A stretch of 64,000 bases of DNA from Paenibacillus silvestris (lineage in GTDB: Bacteria > Bacillota > Bacilli > Paenibacillales > NBRC-103111): assembly GCF_009882985.1 (NCBI RefSeq), contig NZ_WTUZ01000010.1, positions 983,881 to 1,047,880 of the forward strand, written 5' to 3'. Each line of letters opens with the position of its first letter. Position 1 is the stretch's first letter. Shown piece by piece: positions 1 through 8,812 of the stretch. The translations under genes were made by a program, and so were the position numbers. Below the pieces are notes generated by a model. It was not told where the DNA came from. It saw only the letters and a program-made list of their open reading frames with translations, and searched no databases.

Positions 1-80
1 ATAGGGAAAAATGCCAAGAAACAGGGTGGAACTACAGGGTGCTAATTCTGTGAAGACCTTGTGCTTCCCCTCAAGCTGCC

Positions 81-127
81 AAAAAGAACATGCAGCCCAT
101 TCCCACTAAGGAACCGAGCTGCATGTT
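81..127 (-). terminator. Rho-independent terminator of the secreted-protein gene
   Basis: Inverted repeat AACATGCAGC...GCTGCATGTT (10-bp stem), followed on the minus strand by CTTTTT. It lies just past the stop codon of the minus-strand gene that ends at 132. Confidence 0.75.
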
Positions 128-131
128 TAGA

Positions 132-2123
132 TTACTTAGCTGCTATCTTAATGCTTTTACTCCAAATGATTCTTTCGCCAATACGTAAGACAGCATCAAC
201 TTGATGCGTTCCCACAGATAATGGACGAGACGTTGTCAAGCTAAACAGAGTAACAGCTGAACTTTGGTCTTGCTGATTCACAATTCCTTTGATCTCTGTA
301 TGATGCCCTGCTCCTCCGTCAGCTCCGTCCTCGAGAATCGTCAGTTGAAGGGGCGGCATTTTCCCTGCTTTATAATCTTCCCTGCTGATCCAGTCATCCA
401 CGAATGCCTGTAGTTCCAGTCGTCCGTTATTCACGGTTATGTGGGTGTCAGCTTCCCTTACAGTATAATTGCTCTCGAGTATACTGTAGTCCTTTTCGGC
501 AAATCCCTGCGTTACTCCAAAAAGAGCTAACACATCTTTCAAATTCAAATACCAACCGTCTTCGTTAAGCACAACAGGCTTTTCCAGAAGAACTTTCCTG
601 CCCTTTCCTGCCTTCCAATGTACCACAGCGCTGCTTTGGTTCGCTTGCAAGTCGAAGGCATAATCACCTTTGGTGAGTGTAACCTCATCCTTGCCTGAAG
701 TGGTTCTAATTTCATAATGAAGCCGCTGAGCTAGCTGCTTCAAACTTAAATAAGATTGATCTTTGTCTATGTAGCCTATCCGCTCACCTGTGAAAAATTG
801 CAAACTATCTTGTGCGGTTATTACGGTGCCAAACACATTCATGCCTGCGTTTGCAGCATGAGCGATCGTTTGGGAATCCTCATCCCACATTCCATCCTGC
901 CCATTGTTCCAATATGGAATCCACCCCGTTCGGTTATCCACTTGTACTTTCAGCCACATAGATCCGCCGTTTGGCGGATTCCACGCCTCTGTCGCTTCCA
1001 TGGTCTGATTACGCAGCAGCAATGTCGTATTGTTAAACGGCATATCCGGATAGCGATACAGCTCCTTCGGATCCTTAATCGCCATCTTCCAATGAACAGG
1101 AAGGGCAGACTCGGGATCACCGACTAACTTGTTCACCCAGCCCGTTCCTTTGGAGGAACGCACATGATACCATGGGCTGTTATGCCAGACACTATAGGGA
1201 CCTCTCCCTACCCACAAGGGCTCAACAATTTTCTCAAATACAGTGACCGTCTCATTGGTAAGCACCGCATTCTCCTTCGTAAATGTTCCAAAAGCAGTGG
1301 AAAAAAGCGGCGTTTCACGCACAATCTTCAGTTGTTCATCCGTTGGAAGAATAGTCACCCCTTTGTCGCGTGTCCAGACTTTCCCTTGATCCGTTTGAAC
1401 TTCGAAGGTGCGATCATAAATGGTTGAGAATTCATGCAAGATTTCAAAATCGCCCTCTATCGGCTTTGCCCATTCCATTTGCTGCTGACCAATGCCCATT
1501 GCAGCTCCAAGCTCGCTTTTTGAAGGAAGATTGCTGTAATACGCTTTGCGCTGAACGTTGTGAACCGTGCCAATTTGCTTAACTGGAATCAACGCCCATA
1601 GATCGCCTAACCAACTTGTATGTACCTTGATCCAAGCTTTGCTGTTGGGATCGTTGGTATAGAACCACTGCTTTTCAGCATCTGTCACTTCCACCTCTTG
1701 GGGAGATAAAGCCGTTACAGCGCTGTTTTTCGTATTTCGACTGCGATAAAGCGGCGTTTCTTCAAGCAGGGTGATGCGCTTAGGCGGCGCAATCTCAATT
1801 TCCCAAGGTTTCGGTCTTATCCACCGCGGTCCGAACATCGTTTCAATTTTCCATGTCGCCTCGCCAATCGACCAGGCGCTTTCCGTTTCCAGCACATGCA
1901 CAGTTTGCGGGCCAAACGTTCCTTCGGGGTTCGTGTTGTACGTATCTGCCGCCGCATAATAAGGTGTGTCGGCCAGCAGCTCAATCTCGGCAGGGAATCG
2001 AAGCCCTTCAGGCGCATAAGAGCCTCCATAAATCGTATCCGCAGCAGCCTGTGACACCAAGCCAGCCAGACCAAATGCTGCTGCAACAACCGTAAATGTG
2101 AACAGTTTTAATTTCATCATCAT
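132..2123 (-). CDS. Secreted protein with SH3-like repeats and a copper-amine-oxidase-N-like stalk domain
   Basis: A 663-residue exported protein of unknown function. A signal peptide is visible: three Met, Lys residues, a hydrophobic stretch to about residue 25 and an AAAD cleavage region. Residues about 30-420 are rich in W/Y and repeat short beta-type units (ETPLYR, ETPLFS, TPYYAA, each followed by WVxxxxGxGW-like text), resembling bacterial SH3/GW-type wall-binding repeats. Residues about 440-545 look like the copper amine oxidase N-terminal-like domain common in Paenibacillus surface proteins (YLSLKQLAQRLHYE, then a second FNLKDVLALFGV-like half). The last 100 residues form an unassigned beta-rich module. 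It is transcribed alone, with its own terminator. The domain names are pattern-based; a role at the cell surface is inference. Confidence 0.75.
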   Translation of the reverse strand: MMMKLKLFTFTVVAAAFGLAGLVSQAAADTIYGGSYAPEGLRFPAEIELLADTPYYAAADTYNTNPEGTFGPQTVHVLETESAWSIGEATWKIETMFGPRWIRPKPWEIEIAPPKRITLLEETPLYRSRNTKNSAVTALSPQEVEVTDAEKQWFYTNDPNSKAWIKVHTSWLGDLWALIPVKQIGTVHNVQRKAYYSNLPSKSELGAAMGIGQQQMEWAKPIEGDFEILHEFSTIYDRTFEVQTDQGKVWTRDKGVTILPTDEQLKIVRETPLFSTAFGTFTKENAVLTNETVTVFEKIVEPLWVGRGPYSVWHNSPWYHVRSSKGTGWVNKLVGDPESALPVHWKMAIKDPKELYRYPDMPFNNTTLLLRNQTMEATEAWNPPNGGSMWLKVQVDNRTGWIPYWNNGQDGMWDEDSQTIAHAANAGMNVFGTVITAQDSLQFFTGERIGYIDKDQSYLSLKQLAQRLHYEIRTTSGKDEVTLTKGDYAFDLQANQSSAVVHWKAGKGRKVLLEKPVVLNEDGWYLNLKDVLALFGVTQGFAEKDYSILESNYTVREADTHITVNNGRLELQAFVDDWISREDYKAGKMPPLQLTILEDGADGGAGHHTEIKGIVNQQDQSSAVTLFSLTTSRPLSVGTHQVDAVLRIGERIIWSKSIKIAAK

Positions 2124-2211
2124 GGGTTCACCGCTCCCGCATCCAATTCAAGTAAATTACTTCCATTATTTAGACGTTTCCTCGCTTGAAAAGTTGCTTT
2201 TTTACGATTGC

Positions 2212-2240
2212 TTTACTTGACCTCGCTACTTTAGTACTAT
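2212..2240 (+). promoter_or_regulatory. Candidate sigma-A promoter of greA
   Basis: TTTACT (2212-2217) and TACTAT (2235-2240) are separated by 17 bp, 33 bases ahead of the greA start. Each box matches the consensus in only 4 positions, so this is a weak assignment. Confidence 0.35.
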
Positions 2241-2272
2241 AACAAGTATCGAATACATGAGGAGCTGTAAAA

Positions 2273-2743
2273 ATGTCCAATGATGAAATCATTCTAACTC
2301 CCGAAGGATTACGCAGTTTAGAACTAGAGCTTGAAGAACTAAAAACCGTTAAACGCAAAGAATTGGCAAGCCGCATTAAGACTGCGATTAGCTACGGTGA
2401 TCTGAAAGAGAACAGTGAATACCATTCGGCCAAAGAAGAACAGGGCTTCATGGAAACCAGAGTTATGACGATCGAAAGAATGTTGAAGAAAGCACGTGTT
2501 GTAACGAATCTTGATACGTCCAAAGTCCAAGTTGGATCAACAGTCGTGCTGAATGATGTAGAGTTCGCCGAGAAAATTGAGTACAAAATCGTTGGTTCCT
2601 CTGAAGCGAATGTCAATGAGAACAAAATTTCCTACGAAAGCCCGCTTGGCGTTTCACTCATGAATAAAAAAGTTGGCGATAAGATCAGTGTAAATGCGCC
2701 AATGGGTGTTATTTCCTATGAACTACTTGAGATTCGCATATAG
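2273..2743 (+). CDS. greA: Transcription elongation factor GreA
   Basis: GreA binds in the RNA polymerase secondary channel and stimulates cleavage of backtracked transcripts. The 156-residue length is typical. The N-terminal coiled coil occupies about residues 1-75, and its tip carries the family signature GDLKENSEYHSAKEEQ, with Asp43 and Glu46 as the acidic residues that chelate the second Mg2+. The C-terminal FKBP-like domain (about 80-156) is intact. The start is supported by GAGGAG seven bases upstream. The gene stands alone between a minus-strand surface protein and a shared terminator. Confidence 0.97.
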   Translation: MSNDEIILTPEGLRSLELELEELKTVKRKELASRIKTAISYGDLKENSEYHSAKEEQGFMETRVMTIERMLKKARVVTNLDTSKVQVGSTVVLNDVEFAEKIEYKIVGSSEANVNENKISYESPLGVSLMNKKVGDKISVNAPMGVISYELLEIRI

Positions 2744-2760
2744 TTTAGTTAGCACAACAA

Positions 2761-2806
2761 AAGGCTGCCTCTATGTAGATTTATCTACTAGAAGACAGCC
2801 CTTTTT
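2761..2806 (+). terminator. Terminator between greA and murI (probably bidirectional)
   Basis: Imperfect hairpin GGCTGcCTcT..GTAGAT/ATCTAC..AGacAGCC followed by CTTTTT on the plus strand; an A-run precedes it, so it can also serve the converging murI gene. Confidence 0.7.
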
Positions 2807-2825
2807 ATGTTTTCCTATGATACTT

Positions 2826-3602
2826 TTATACCCCAACTACCTCAAAAAGCTGCAAGGCCTTCCGCATTTTCTCCAAGTAAGCCGGATTACCATCCGAACA
2901 CATCCATTTCAAATCGGAATGTCCCTTGCCAAGCAGCTGGTCTCGATCGCTAAGCAGCTGTGTCAGCCGATTCAACGTCCCAGCACTTCCGTCAACAATA
3001 TGAATAGAATCCGGCAAAATCTTTTTCAAAACACTCCTAAAAAAAGGATAATGCGTGCATCCAAGGACCACCGTGCCGTACAGACTCAGATCGAATGGTG
3101 CGAACTGAGCATGAAAATAATCAATGATTTGCTGGCTATCCACATTTAGTTGTTCACAGAATTGGACTAGTTCCGGCATTGGCAGCGAATCCACCATCCC
3201 CATATCATCGATACGGGAAACAAGCTCACGATACTTGGACTCTTTAAGTGTTAACGGCGTTGCGAGCACAAGCACTCTTTTGCCCGAAGAACGGTTCATG
3301 GCAAGCGCCGGTTTGACCGCAGGTTCCATGCCGATAATCGGCATATCGTATATGCGGCGAAGTTCCGAGATAGCAATGCTCGTCGCCGTGTTACACGCAA
3401 TTACAAGCGCACTAACCTCTTCTTTGCTGATAGTTTCCACCGCTTGTTTCACAAAAGTAAGAACCTCATCCTTGGATTTCGTCCCGTACGGCACATGAAG
3501 CGTATCCGCGAAATAAAGAAAATCTTCATGAGGCAACTGCTTCATGGCTTCGTGCAAGACGGAAATCCCGCCTATTCCTGAATCAAAAAAAGCTATTCTC
3601 AT
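2826..3602 (-). CDS. murI: Glutamate racemase
   Basis: Interconverts L- and D-glutamate to supply D-Glu for peptidoglycan. The 258-residue protein starts with the family motif FFDSGIGG (Asp7, Ser8) and has both catalytic cysteines: Cys70 in ACNTAT and Cys182 in GCTHYP, with His184. AGGGTGA precedes the ATG. The HAD phosphatase gene lies 31 bases upstream on the same strand, so the two are probably one transcript ending at the terminator at 2761-2806. Confidence 0.95.
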   Translation of the reverse strand: MRIAFFDSGIGGISVLHEAMKQLPHEDFLYFADTLHVPYGTKSKDEVLTFVKQAVETISKEEVSALVIACNTATSIAISELRRIYDMPIIGMEPAVKPALAMNRSSGKRVLVLATPLTLKESKYRELVSRIDDMGMVDSLPMPELVQFCEQLNVDSQQIIDYFHAQFAPFDLSLYGTVVLGCTHYPFFRSVLKKILPDSIHIVDGSAGTLNRLTQLLSDRDQLLGKGHSDLKWMCSDGNPAYLEKMRKALQLFEVVGV

Positions 3603-3633
3603 TTGTTTTCACCCTGATCTTGTTCTTTCGATG

Positions 3634-4404
3634 TTAGAGCAATCCTGCTGTTATAAGTCCATTACGAACGCCATCTTCATCCACATGTGTTGTTACATGA
3701 TCAGCATAAGGAAGCAAATCCTTGTGGGAGTTGCCCATCGCGATGCCCATGCCAACAAAGGAAAGCATTTCCATATCATTCAAGCCATCACCAAATGCAA
3801 CTGCTTCTTCCGGTTTAATACCTACAAGATCAAGCAGCGCTGCAATTCCTTGCGCTTTGGAACCTCCAGCCGGCAACACATCGATAGCATGCTGATGCCA
3901 GCGAATGAGCTTAAGTTCGCTTTGGAGCTCTTCGTACAAATGCTCATCCGTATCTTCGCAATGCAGGAAAATTTGATAAACATCGTTCGTTTTCCAGAAA
4001 TCCGGGTCATAACCTGGCAAATCAACCTTCAACGACGAAACGGATCCGGTTACGAATGGATGATCTTCCGTGTCCGTAAAAAACTGGTGCTCCCCCTCAA
4101 ATACAAGGGAGTGTTTATACTTCGCGGCAAGTTTTACCAAAGCCTCGATGCTGCTTTTGGCAAGGATGCGTCTGTACAGTGGCTCCCCCCGATATACAGC
4201 ATATCCGCCGTTCAAGCAAACATAGGAATCGATCCCGAGCTGCTCGGCCAAGGGCTTAATGAAGTAAGGAGCTCGTCCGGTAGCAATCACCGGTTCAATG
4301 CCTTGCTGCTTTAATTGATGAATAGCTGTTACCGTGGAAGCAGGAACCTGCTTTTCCTCATTGACAAGTGTACCGTCGATATCAAAAAACACAATTTTAT
4401 ACAC
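3634..4404 (-). CDS. HAD-superfamily (Cof-type) phosphatase
   Basis: 256 residues. HAD motif I is FFDIDGTL with nucleophile Asp8 and Asp10; motif IV is VAFGDGLNDMEML near residue 210, followed by GMGIAMGN, which is typical of Cof/YidA-type hydrolases with a C2 cap. These dephosphorylate small phosphorylated metabolites; the substrate cannot be told from sequence. It is the first gene of a likely two-gene operon with murI. Confidence 0.88.
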   Translation of the reverse strand: MYKIVFFDIDGTLVNEEKQVPASTVTAIHQLKQQGIEPVIATGRAPYFIKPLAEQLGIDSYVCLNGGYAVYRGEPLYRRILAKSSIEALVKLAAKYKHSLVFEGEHQFFTDTEDHPFVTGSVSSLKVDLPGYDPDFWKTNDVYQIFLHCEDTDEHLYEELQSELKLIRWHQHAIDVLPAGGSKAQGIAALLDLVGIKPEEAVAFGDGLNDMEMLSFVGMGIAMGNSHKDLLPYADHVTTHVDEDGVRNGLITAGLL

Positions 4405-4484
4405 AGTTGGGTCTCCTTTGCTCTTGGCGGCAGCTGTCGCTGCCAGCCTTCTCTCTTTCTCTCATTAAACACCAAAAAGAGATA

Positions 4485-4521
4485 AAAAACAAAGAAAAAG
4501 AGAATCCCCTAGGCTTCTCTT
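4485..4521 (-). terminator. Terminator of the ClpP-like gene
   Basis: On the minus strand AGAGAA GCCTAGGGGA TTCTCT is followed by a long T-rich run (TTTTCTTTG). It sits 9 bases beyond the ClpP-like stop codon. Confidence 0.6.
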
Positions 4522-4529
4522 CCCGACTG

Positions 4530-5060
4530 CTATACAATTTCATCAATCACACCGTGAGATAAGGCCTCCTCAGGACTCATATACCAATTACGCTGGTGCT
4601 CCTGCACACGAAGGATCTCATCCTGGGTTAACTTCGTTTTGGATAGCAGATAGTCATCATAAATGTTTTGCAGCCTCTGCGTTTCATCCACTCGGTTTTT
4701 CAAATATTCCAGATGACCATCAATGTGGGTAGAAACTGCATGATACATAAAGGTGCTAAGCCTACCTGCATATCTTTTGTGACCACTTACAGCGATCAGC
4801 AAGCTCATACTGGCAGCTAGTCCATACACGTAGGTGTGTACAGGCGTCTTACTGTTTTCGATCACATTAATGAGACCTAGACCATCATAGACGCTCCCCC
4901 CGTTGCTATTAATGATGACGTCGATTGGAACGCGTTTAAAATCCTTTTCTTTCTTATCTTTGTCATCATCAAATTGGTTTATTTTCATGATTTGCTCGAC
5001 AATGGTTTTCACAGAGCTTTTATTAATGCCATCGAATAGATATAAGGTTCTTTCATTCAT
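4530..5060 (-). CDS. ClpP-like serine protease homologue with an Asn at the triad Asp position
   Basis: A 176-residue protein of the ClpP/crotonase fold. Residues about 45-68 (PIDVIINSNGGSVYDGLGL) match the ClpP oxyanion region. The nucleophile is Ser84 in GLAASMSLL and the base is His107 in FMYHAVS. The third triad residue, normally the Asp in a RDRFLSAxEA-like motif, aligns with Asn158 in QRNWYMSPEEA. It is shorter than housekeeping ClpP (about 195) and lies alone, away from clpX or a protease operon, so it is probably a divergent paralogue. GGAGG precedes the start by 7 bases. Whether it is an active peptidase is open. Confidence 0.82.
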   Translation of the reverse strand: MNERTLYLFDGINKSSVKTIVEQIMKINQFDDDKDKKEKDFKRVPIDVIINSNGGSVYDGLGLINVIENSKTPVHTYVYGLAASMSLLIAVSGHKRYAGRLSTFMYHAVSTHIDGHLEYLKNRVDETQRLQNIYDDYLLSKTKLTQDEILRVQEHQRNWYMSPEEALSHGVIDEIV

Positions 5061-5162
5061 CGAAATGCCTCCTGTCCTATGGCCTAGTGATACAGATAGT
5101 CTATTCCTCTTGTAAAGACTTTGTAACTCTTTTGCTTGCTTTTGCGAATTTTTGGGCGAAAA

Positions 5163-5195
5163 TGAAAAGAACCTGGCACTAGGCCAGATTCTTCT
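5163..5195 (-). terminator. Terminator of the sensor kinase gene
   Basis: Hairpin AAGAAcCTGGC actag GCCAGaTTCTT with the T-rich side on the minus strand (TTCTTTTC), just beyond the kinase stop codon. Confidence 0.7.
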
Positions 5196-5201
5196 CGAAG
5201 T

Positions 5202-7214
5202 TTAAATCGTAGGTAACCCTTCTTTATATTCATCAAATTGAACAGTAAAGATCGAGCCCTCACCCAGCTCTGACTCCACCAGCACTTTACCGTGATGAGC
5301 TTCAACAATTTCTTTGACAATGGAGAGTCCAAGTCCCGTTCCCCCGATTTTCCTGCGATCCGAATTATCTACGCGATAGAATCTCGCAAATAATTTATCC
5401 AACGCATCAGCGGGAATGCCTAGTCCATAATCTTGGATTTTAATGAAAACACAGCCATTCTCACGTTCCACAAACACATCTATCTTCGATTTATCAGGCG
5501 AATACTTAATGCTGTTGGAGATCAGATTATGAAAAACTTGTTTCAGACGTTCTTCATCTCCATGAATAAAAGGGGATTCGTCAAGGATGTGCAGCTCAAT
5601 CTCATGATTGTCTTTCCCTTGCCATTGATCCACGATTTCACCTAACAAATGAGCTGCGTTCAGCGTTTGAAAATGGAAAGCATGCCGGCCTGAATCCAAT
5701 CGCTGCAAGTCCAAAAAATCGTTGATTAAATTGGAAAGCCGCATAGATTCCTTATGAATCGTCTCCACATACTTGGCTCGTTTGTCCTCAGTGACGTTAC
5801 GGGTCGCCAAAATTTCAATAAACCCCATGATGGAAGACAACGGAGTTCGGATTTCATGGGAAATGATCGAGACAAACTCATTTTTCATCTCATCGATCCG
5901 CTCTTCCTCCGTCCGGTCCCTGAAACCGAATAAATGCCCCCTAAGCGTGTCTGCACCCTCGTCAATAATCGGATTCACATAACATTCATAGTGCTTCATT
6001 TCACCTGAGAGCGATATCCTGGATATCCTTTTCTGAAAAGGCGGTATACTTTGGTTAAAATAGGCTTCAATGACGTCTTTAAAAGCAGCATCAGAAGCTC
6101 GCATCCCTTGGCAATACGTTGACAGGCAGTCCCCTTTGTTAATCGGATTTTCAAAAAAGCGCTCCACACGACGATTTGCAAAAACAACTCGCCCTACGGT
6201 ATCGCACATGACAATAGCTTCATGGCTGGATTCCAGCATTTGCTCGATAATCGTGTTCTGCTCAGAGATCGTTCTTTCCGCTTGCTGACTTTCCCCTAGA
6301 AGCACCTTGTAGCTATACTCGCTATCTTTGACTTTTCTAAAAAGATCAGCCATGTTCAGATACATTTTCGTAAATTCATAAATCATTCCGGCCAGCACCA
6401 CATTTGAGCAAACAAAGGAGTTCCACTTGGCCACATACCAGCCCAGACTGAAACGTCCACCGCCACAAAGGACAATAGTCACATCCAGCATCATCGCAAG
6501 AATGGCAACGCACAGCCAAGTAGATGTGACCGTGCTAGCTTTCGTCCGAAAGTAGAAAATCAGTAATGTGATGAACGTAAGTACAACGATCGGTATTCCA
6601 ACAAGCTTAACAAAAGCAGGCAACAACTGTCCTTGTGACAAAACGGTTGGCAACTGCTCGACGTAACGCGTTGTAAACAGAGTGCATACGGCCATCAATA
6701 TGATCGTACCAATAAATGTACACCAGCCGGCTAGCTTAGCCTTGCGAGCGCTGAACCGCACATTTCGATATTTGGCTTCCAGCCACAAATAGAGCAGGAT
6801 TGTCAGCGGAAAGCCCATGTGCCAAAGCGCATACACCCAGACGGATGTTTGGGGGCCTGAGTTGAACAACCCATTGTCAGCAAATACACGCGGGAACGCG
6901 AGGATGTAAACTAAGCTCATCCCAGCTGAGAACAAATAACCCGCGAACAGAGCAAGCACGGCTGGCAGGCGGGAGATTTTGAACTGACTATAGATCACAT
7001 AAGCCGTAATGAGTTCAAAGCAAACAACCGTAGAGAATATAGCCGGTTGGAACGCTGCCATTTCTCCCAGCTGAAGGCGGACAAAAGGCACGGAAAACAA
7101 AGAGATAAGAGTGACTAGAGCCCCAATGATATAAGCAAACCGCCGCTGTGCGCGATTAGACGGCATCGTTAATAAATTGTATACCGCCGAAGGCAGCGCT
7201 TGATGTTGACTCAT
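5202..7214 (-). CDS. Membrane sensor histidine kinase (MASE4-like sensor, PAS, HisKA, HATPase)
   Basis: I take the ATG at 7214 (MSQHQALPS, 670 residues): it has a GGGGG ribosome binding site 6 bases away, whereas the longer reading frame to 7286 runs into the upstream terminator. Residues about 25-280 hold eight or so hydrophobic segments with the TSVWVYALWHMGFPL text of a MASE4-type sensor. A PAS domain follows (about 325-435, MCDTVGRVVFANRRVERFF). The HisKA box has SHEIRTPLSS with the phosphorylated His near 453, and HATPase has N, G1 and G2 boxes (NLISNSIKYSP, DYGLGIP, GGTGLGLSI) to about 665. No response regulator is adjacent, so it is an orphan kinase; the signal is unknown. Confidence 0.85.
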   Translation of the reverse strand: MSQHQALPSAVYNLLTMPSNRAQRRFAYIIGALVTLISLFSVPFVRLQLGEMAAFQPAIFSTVVCFELITAYVIYSQFKISRLPAVLALFAGYLFSAGMSLVYILAFPRVFADNGLFNSGPQTSVWVYALWHMGFPLTILLYLWLEAKYRNVRFSARKAKLAGWCTFIGTIILMAVCTLFTTRYVEQLPTVLSQGQLLPAFVKLVGIPIVVLTFITLLIFYFRTKASTVTSTWLCVAILAMMLDVTIVLCGGGRFSLGWYVAKWNSFVCSNVVLAGMIYEFTKMYLNMADLFRKVKDSEYSYKVLLGESQQAERTISEQNTIIEQMLESSHEAIVMCDTVGRVVFANRRVERFFENPINKGDCLSTYCQGMRASDAAFKDVIEAYFNQSIPPFQKRISRISLSGEMKHYECYVNPIIDEGADTLRGHLFGFRDRTEEERIDEMKNEFVSIISHEIRTPLSSIMGFIEILATRNVTEDKRAKYVETIHKESMRLSNLINDFLDLQRLDSGRHAFHFQTLNAAHLLGEIVDQWQGKDNHEIELHILDESPFIHGDEERLKQVFHNLISNSIKYSPDKSKIDVFVERENGCVFIKIQDYGLGIPADALDKLFARFYRVDNSDRRKIGGTGLGLSIVKEIVEAHHGKVLVESELGEGSIFTVQFDEYKEGLPTI

Positions 7215-7287
7215 TCTAAACCCCCGATAATGCTTAGCTTTGTGCTTTACACTTCGACAAGATTCTACAGTTTCCTTCTGACACAAG

Positions 7288-7324
7288 AAAGCCTCACTTC
7301 TTATTGTTGCAAGAAATGAGGCTG
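7288..7324 (-). terminator. Terminator of the lactonase/alkyltransferase-like operon
   Basis: GCCTCAcTTCTT (7291-7302) pairs with AAGAAaTGAGGC (7311-7322); CTTTC follows on the minus strand. It separates the upstream two-gene unit from the kinase gene and supports the kinase start at 7214. Confidence 0.7.
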
Positions 7325-7337
7325 CTTATGTTACCGT

Positions 7338-7655
7338 TTACGTATTTTCTTCCCTATGAGCCTGATAGCGCTCAAGCGAGATCAAGCGATCATCCATGAG
7401 CTCAACGCCTTCTGCTTGAAGTAAAAAGCTTTGCAGCTCAGATCCTTCATCATCAGGAATCGCGATTTCACCTTTCGCATTAACAACTCGATGCCAAGGC
7501 AGCTTATACTTCTTGCTCATCGCATGCAAGATTCGCACCACTTGGCGGGCTCCTCTAGGACTTCCCGCAAGCCGCGAAATCTGCCCGTAGGTCATCACTT
7601 TGCCTTCAGGGATGGATCGAATAATTTCAATAACACGCTCCGTGTAAGGTGTCAT
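7338..7655 (-). CDS. Alkyltransferase-like protein (MGMT fold, Trp in place of catalytic Cys)
   Basis: 105 residues matching the DNA-binding domain of O6-alkylguanine-DNA alkyltransferase: a helix-turn-helix with Arg finger region (GSPRGARQV) and the active-site loop. The canonical PCHR is PWHR, with Trp54 where the alkyl-accepting Cys should be. This is the hallmark of ATL proteins, which bind O6-alkylguanine and, in studied cases, pass it to nucleotide excision repair without dealkylating it. The start codon lies one base after the lactonase stop (TAA C ATG), so translation is probably coupled. Confidence 0.88.
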   Translation of the reverse strand: MTPYTERVIEIIRSIPEGKVMTYGQISRLAGSPRGARQVVRILHAMSKKYKLPWHRVVNAKGEIAIPDDEGSELQSFLLQAEGVELMDDRLISLERYQAHREENT

Positions 7656-7656
7656 G

Positions 7657-8736
7657 TTAGTCTACAATTGCAAATTTGATGCAGACTGGCTTAGACACTG
7701 TCAGCACGCTTCCAGTTGGAAACAGCTTCCCAGTTGCCGCATCTCTAACGAACGATACCACGTTATCGGAGTCCTTGTTTGCGACTAATAGATATGATCC
7801 ATCTGGTGAAATGGCAAAATTACGCGGATGTTTTCCAAGCGTAGGTGCATATTCAACAGGTGTCAATTTACCTGTTTCCGCATCAATGGCATACACGACG
7901 ATGCTGTCATGCCCGCGATTCGAGCCGTAAAGATATTTGCCGTCAGGTGATACGTGGATATCCGCGCAAGCATTTTCACCATCAAACGCCTCTGGAAGGG
8001 TAGAAATCGTTTGAATTTCAGTAAGTTCGCCCTGCTCCTCCTTGTAGCTAAATGCAGTTACAGTGGAACCTAACTCATTAATGACATAACCATATTGATA
8101 GGACGGGTGAAAAGCAAAATGCCGCGGGCCTGATCCAGGAGCGACAGACACTTCACCATGAGGATGAAGCTTTTTCGCTGCAAGGTCGAGCTTGTACAGC
8201 TTTATTTTATCCAATCCTAAATCACAAACGCCGACATAGGTATTCGTACGATCCAAGAAAACGGAATGAGCGCGCGGTCTATCCTGCACATCCAAAAGGC
8301 TGGAACCTTCGTGCTGCTGAATATCGGCATTCTCACCGATGCGACCATCTGCCAAAACAGGCGATAAGCCCACCATGCCCCCGTGATAGCTCGAAACCAT
8401 GATCACTTGATTCGAATGATCAAGCTGGATATGGCAAGTGGTTGCTGGAAGCGTGATCTCATTGTTCAAAAAGGCTAATTTCCCCGAAGCCGTGTCAATA
8501 TCATAAGAGCTTGCTGCTCCGCAGCGCTGTCCATTGGCGTCAGTGCCTTCAGATATGGCATAGAGTCTCCAATTTTCCTTATCGACGGAAAGAAACGTTG
8601 GATTTTGCAAACCATCCACTTCGTGAAGGATCTCCAGACTTCCATTGCTTTCTCCAAATTGACAGGTGTACACACTTGGATTACTTGAATCCGCATAGGA
8701 ACCAATAAATGCTAACGTTTTGTGGGCTTTAGACAA
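7657..8736 (-). CDS. Lactonase-family seven-bladed beta-propeller (6-phosphogluconolactonase type)
   Basis: 359 residues from a TTG start at 8736; the ATG at 8745 touches the GGAG with no spacing, while TTG sits 9 bases from it. The sequence carries the Lactonase/YkgB pattern: FIGSYADSS at the start, repeated PTxHIQLD-, PRAHSVFLD-, GPRHFAFHP-, CADIHVSPDGKYLYGSNRGHDSI- and PRNFAISPDGSYLLVANKDSDNV-type blades. Family members hydrolyse 6-phosphogluconolactone or related sugar lactones in the cytoplasm. No signal peptide is seen. It is the first gene of a coupled pair with the ATL protein; a functional link between the two is not obvious. Confidence 0.88.
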   Translation of the reverse strand: MSKAHKTLAFIGSYADSSNPSVYTCQFGESNGSLEILHEVDGLQNPTFLSVDKENWRLYAISEGTDANGQRCGAASSYDIDTASGKLAFLNNEITLPATTCHIQLDHSNQVIMVSSYHGGMVGLSPVLADGRIGENADIQQHEGSSLLDVQDRPRAHSVFLDRTNTYVGVCDLGLDKIKLYKLDLAAKKLHPHGEVSVAPGSGPRHFAFHPSYQYGYVINELGSTVTAFSYKEEQGELTEIQTISTLPEAFDGENACADIHVSPDGKYLYGSNRGHDSIVVYAIDAETGKLTPVEYAPTLGKHPRNFAISPDGSYLLVANKDSDNVVSFVRDAATGKLFPTGSVLTVSKPVCIKFAIVD

Positions 8737-8812
8737 AATAACCATCTCCTATCTCTCAATTTTCTACGAGCATTATCTCAAATCCAGCTCTCAGGAGCAA
8801 TATGCCAAGGAT

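Noticed and set aside
7215..7286. Longer N-terminus for the MASE4-like kinase
   Set aside because: The extra 24 codons lie against the upstream terminator and lack a ribosome binding site, while ATG 7214 has GGGGG 6 bases away.
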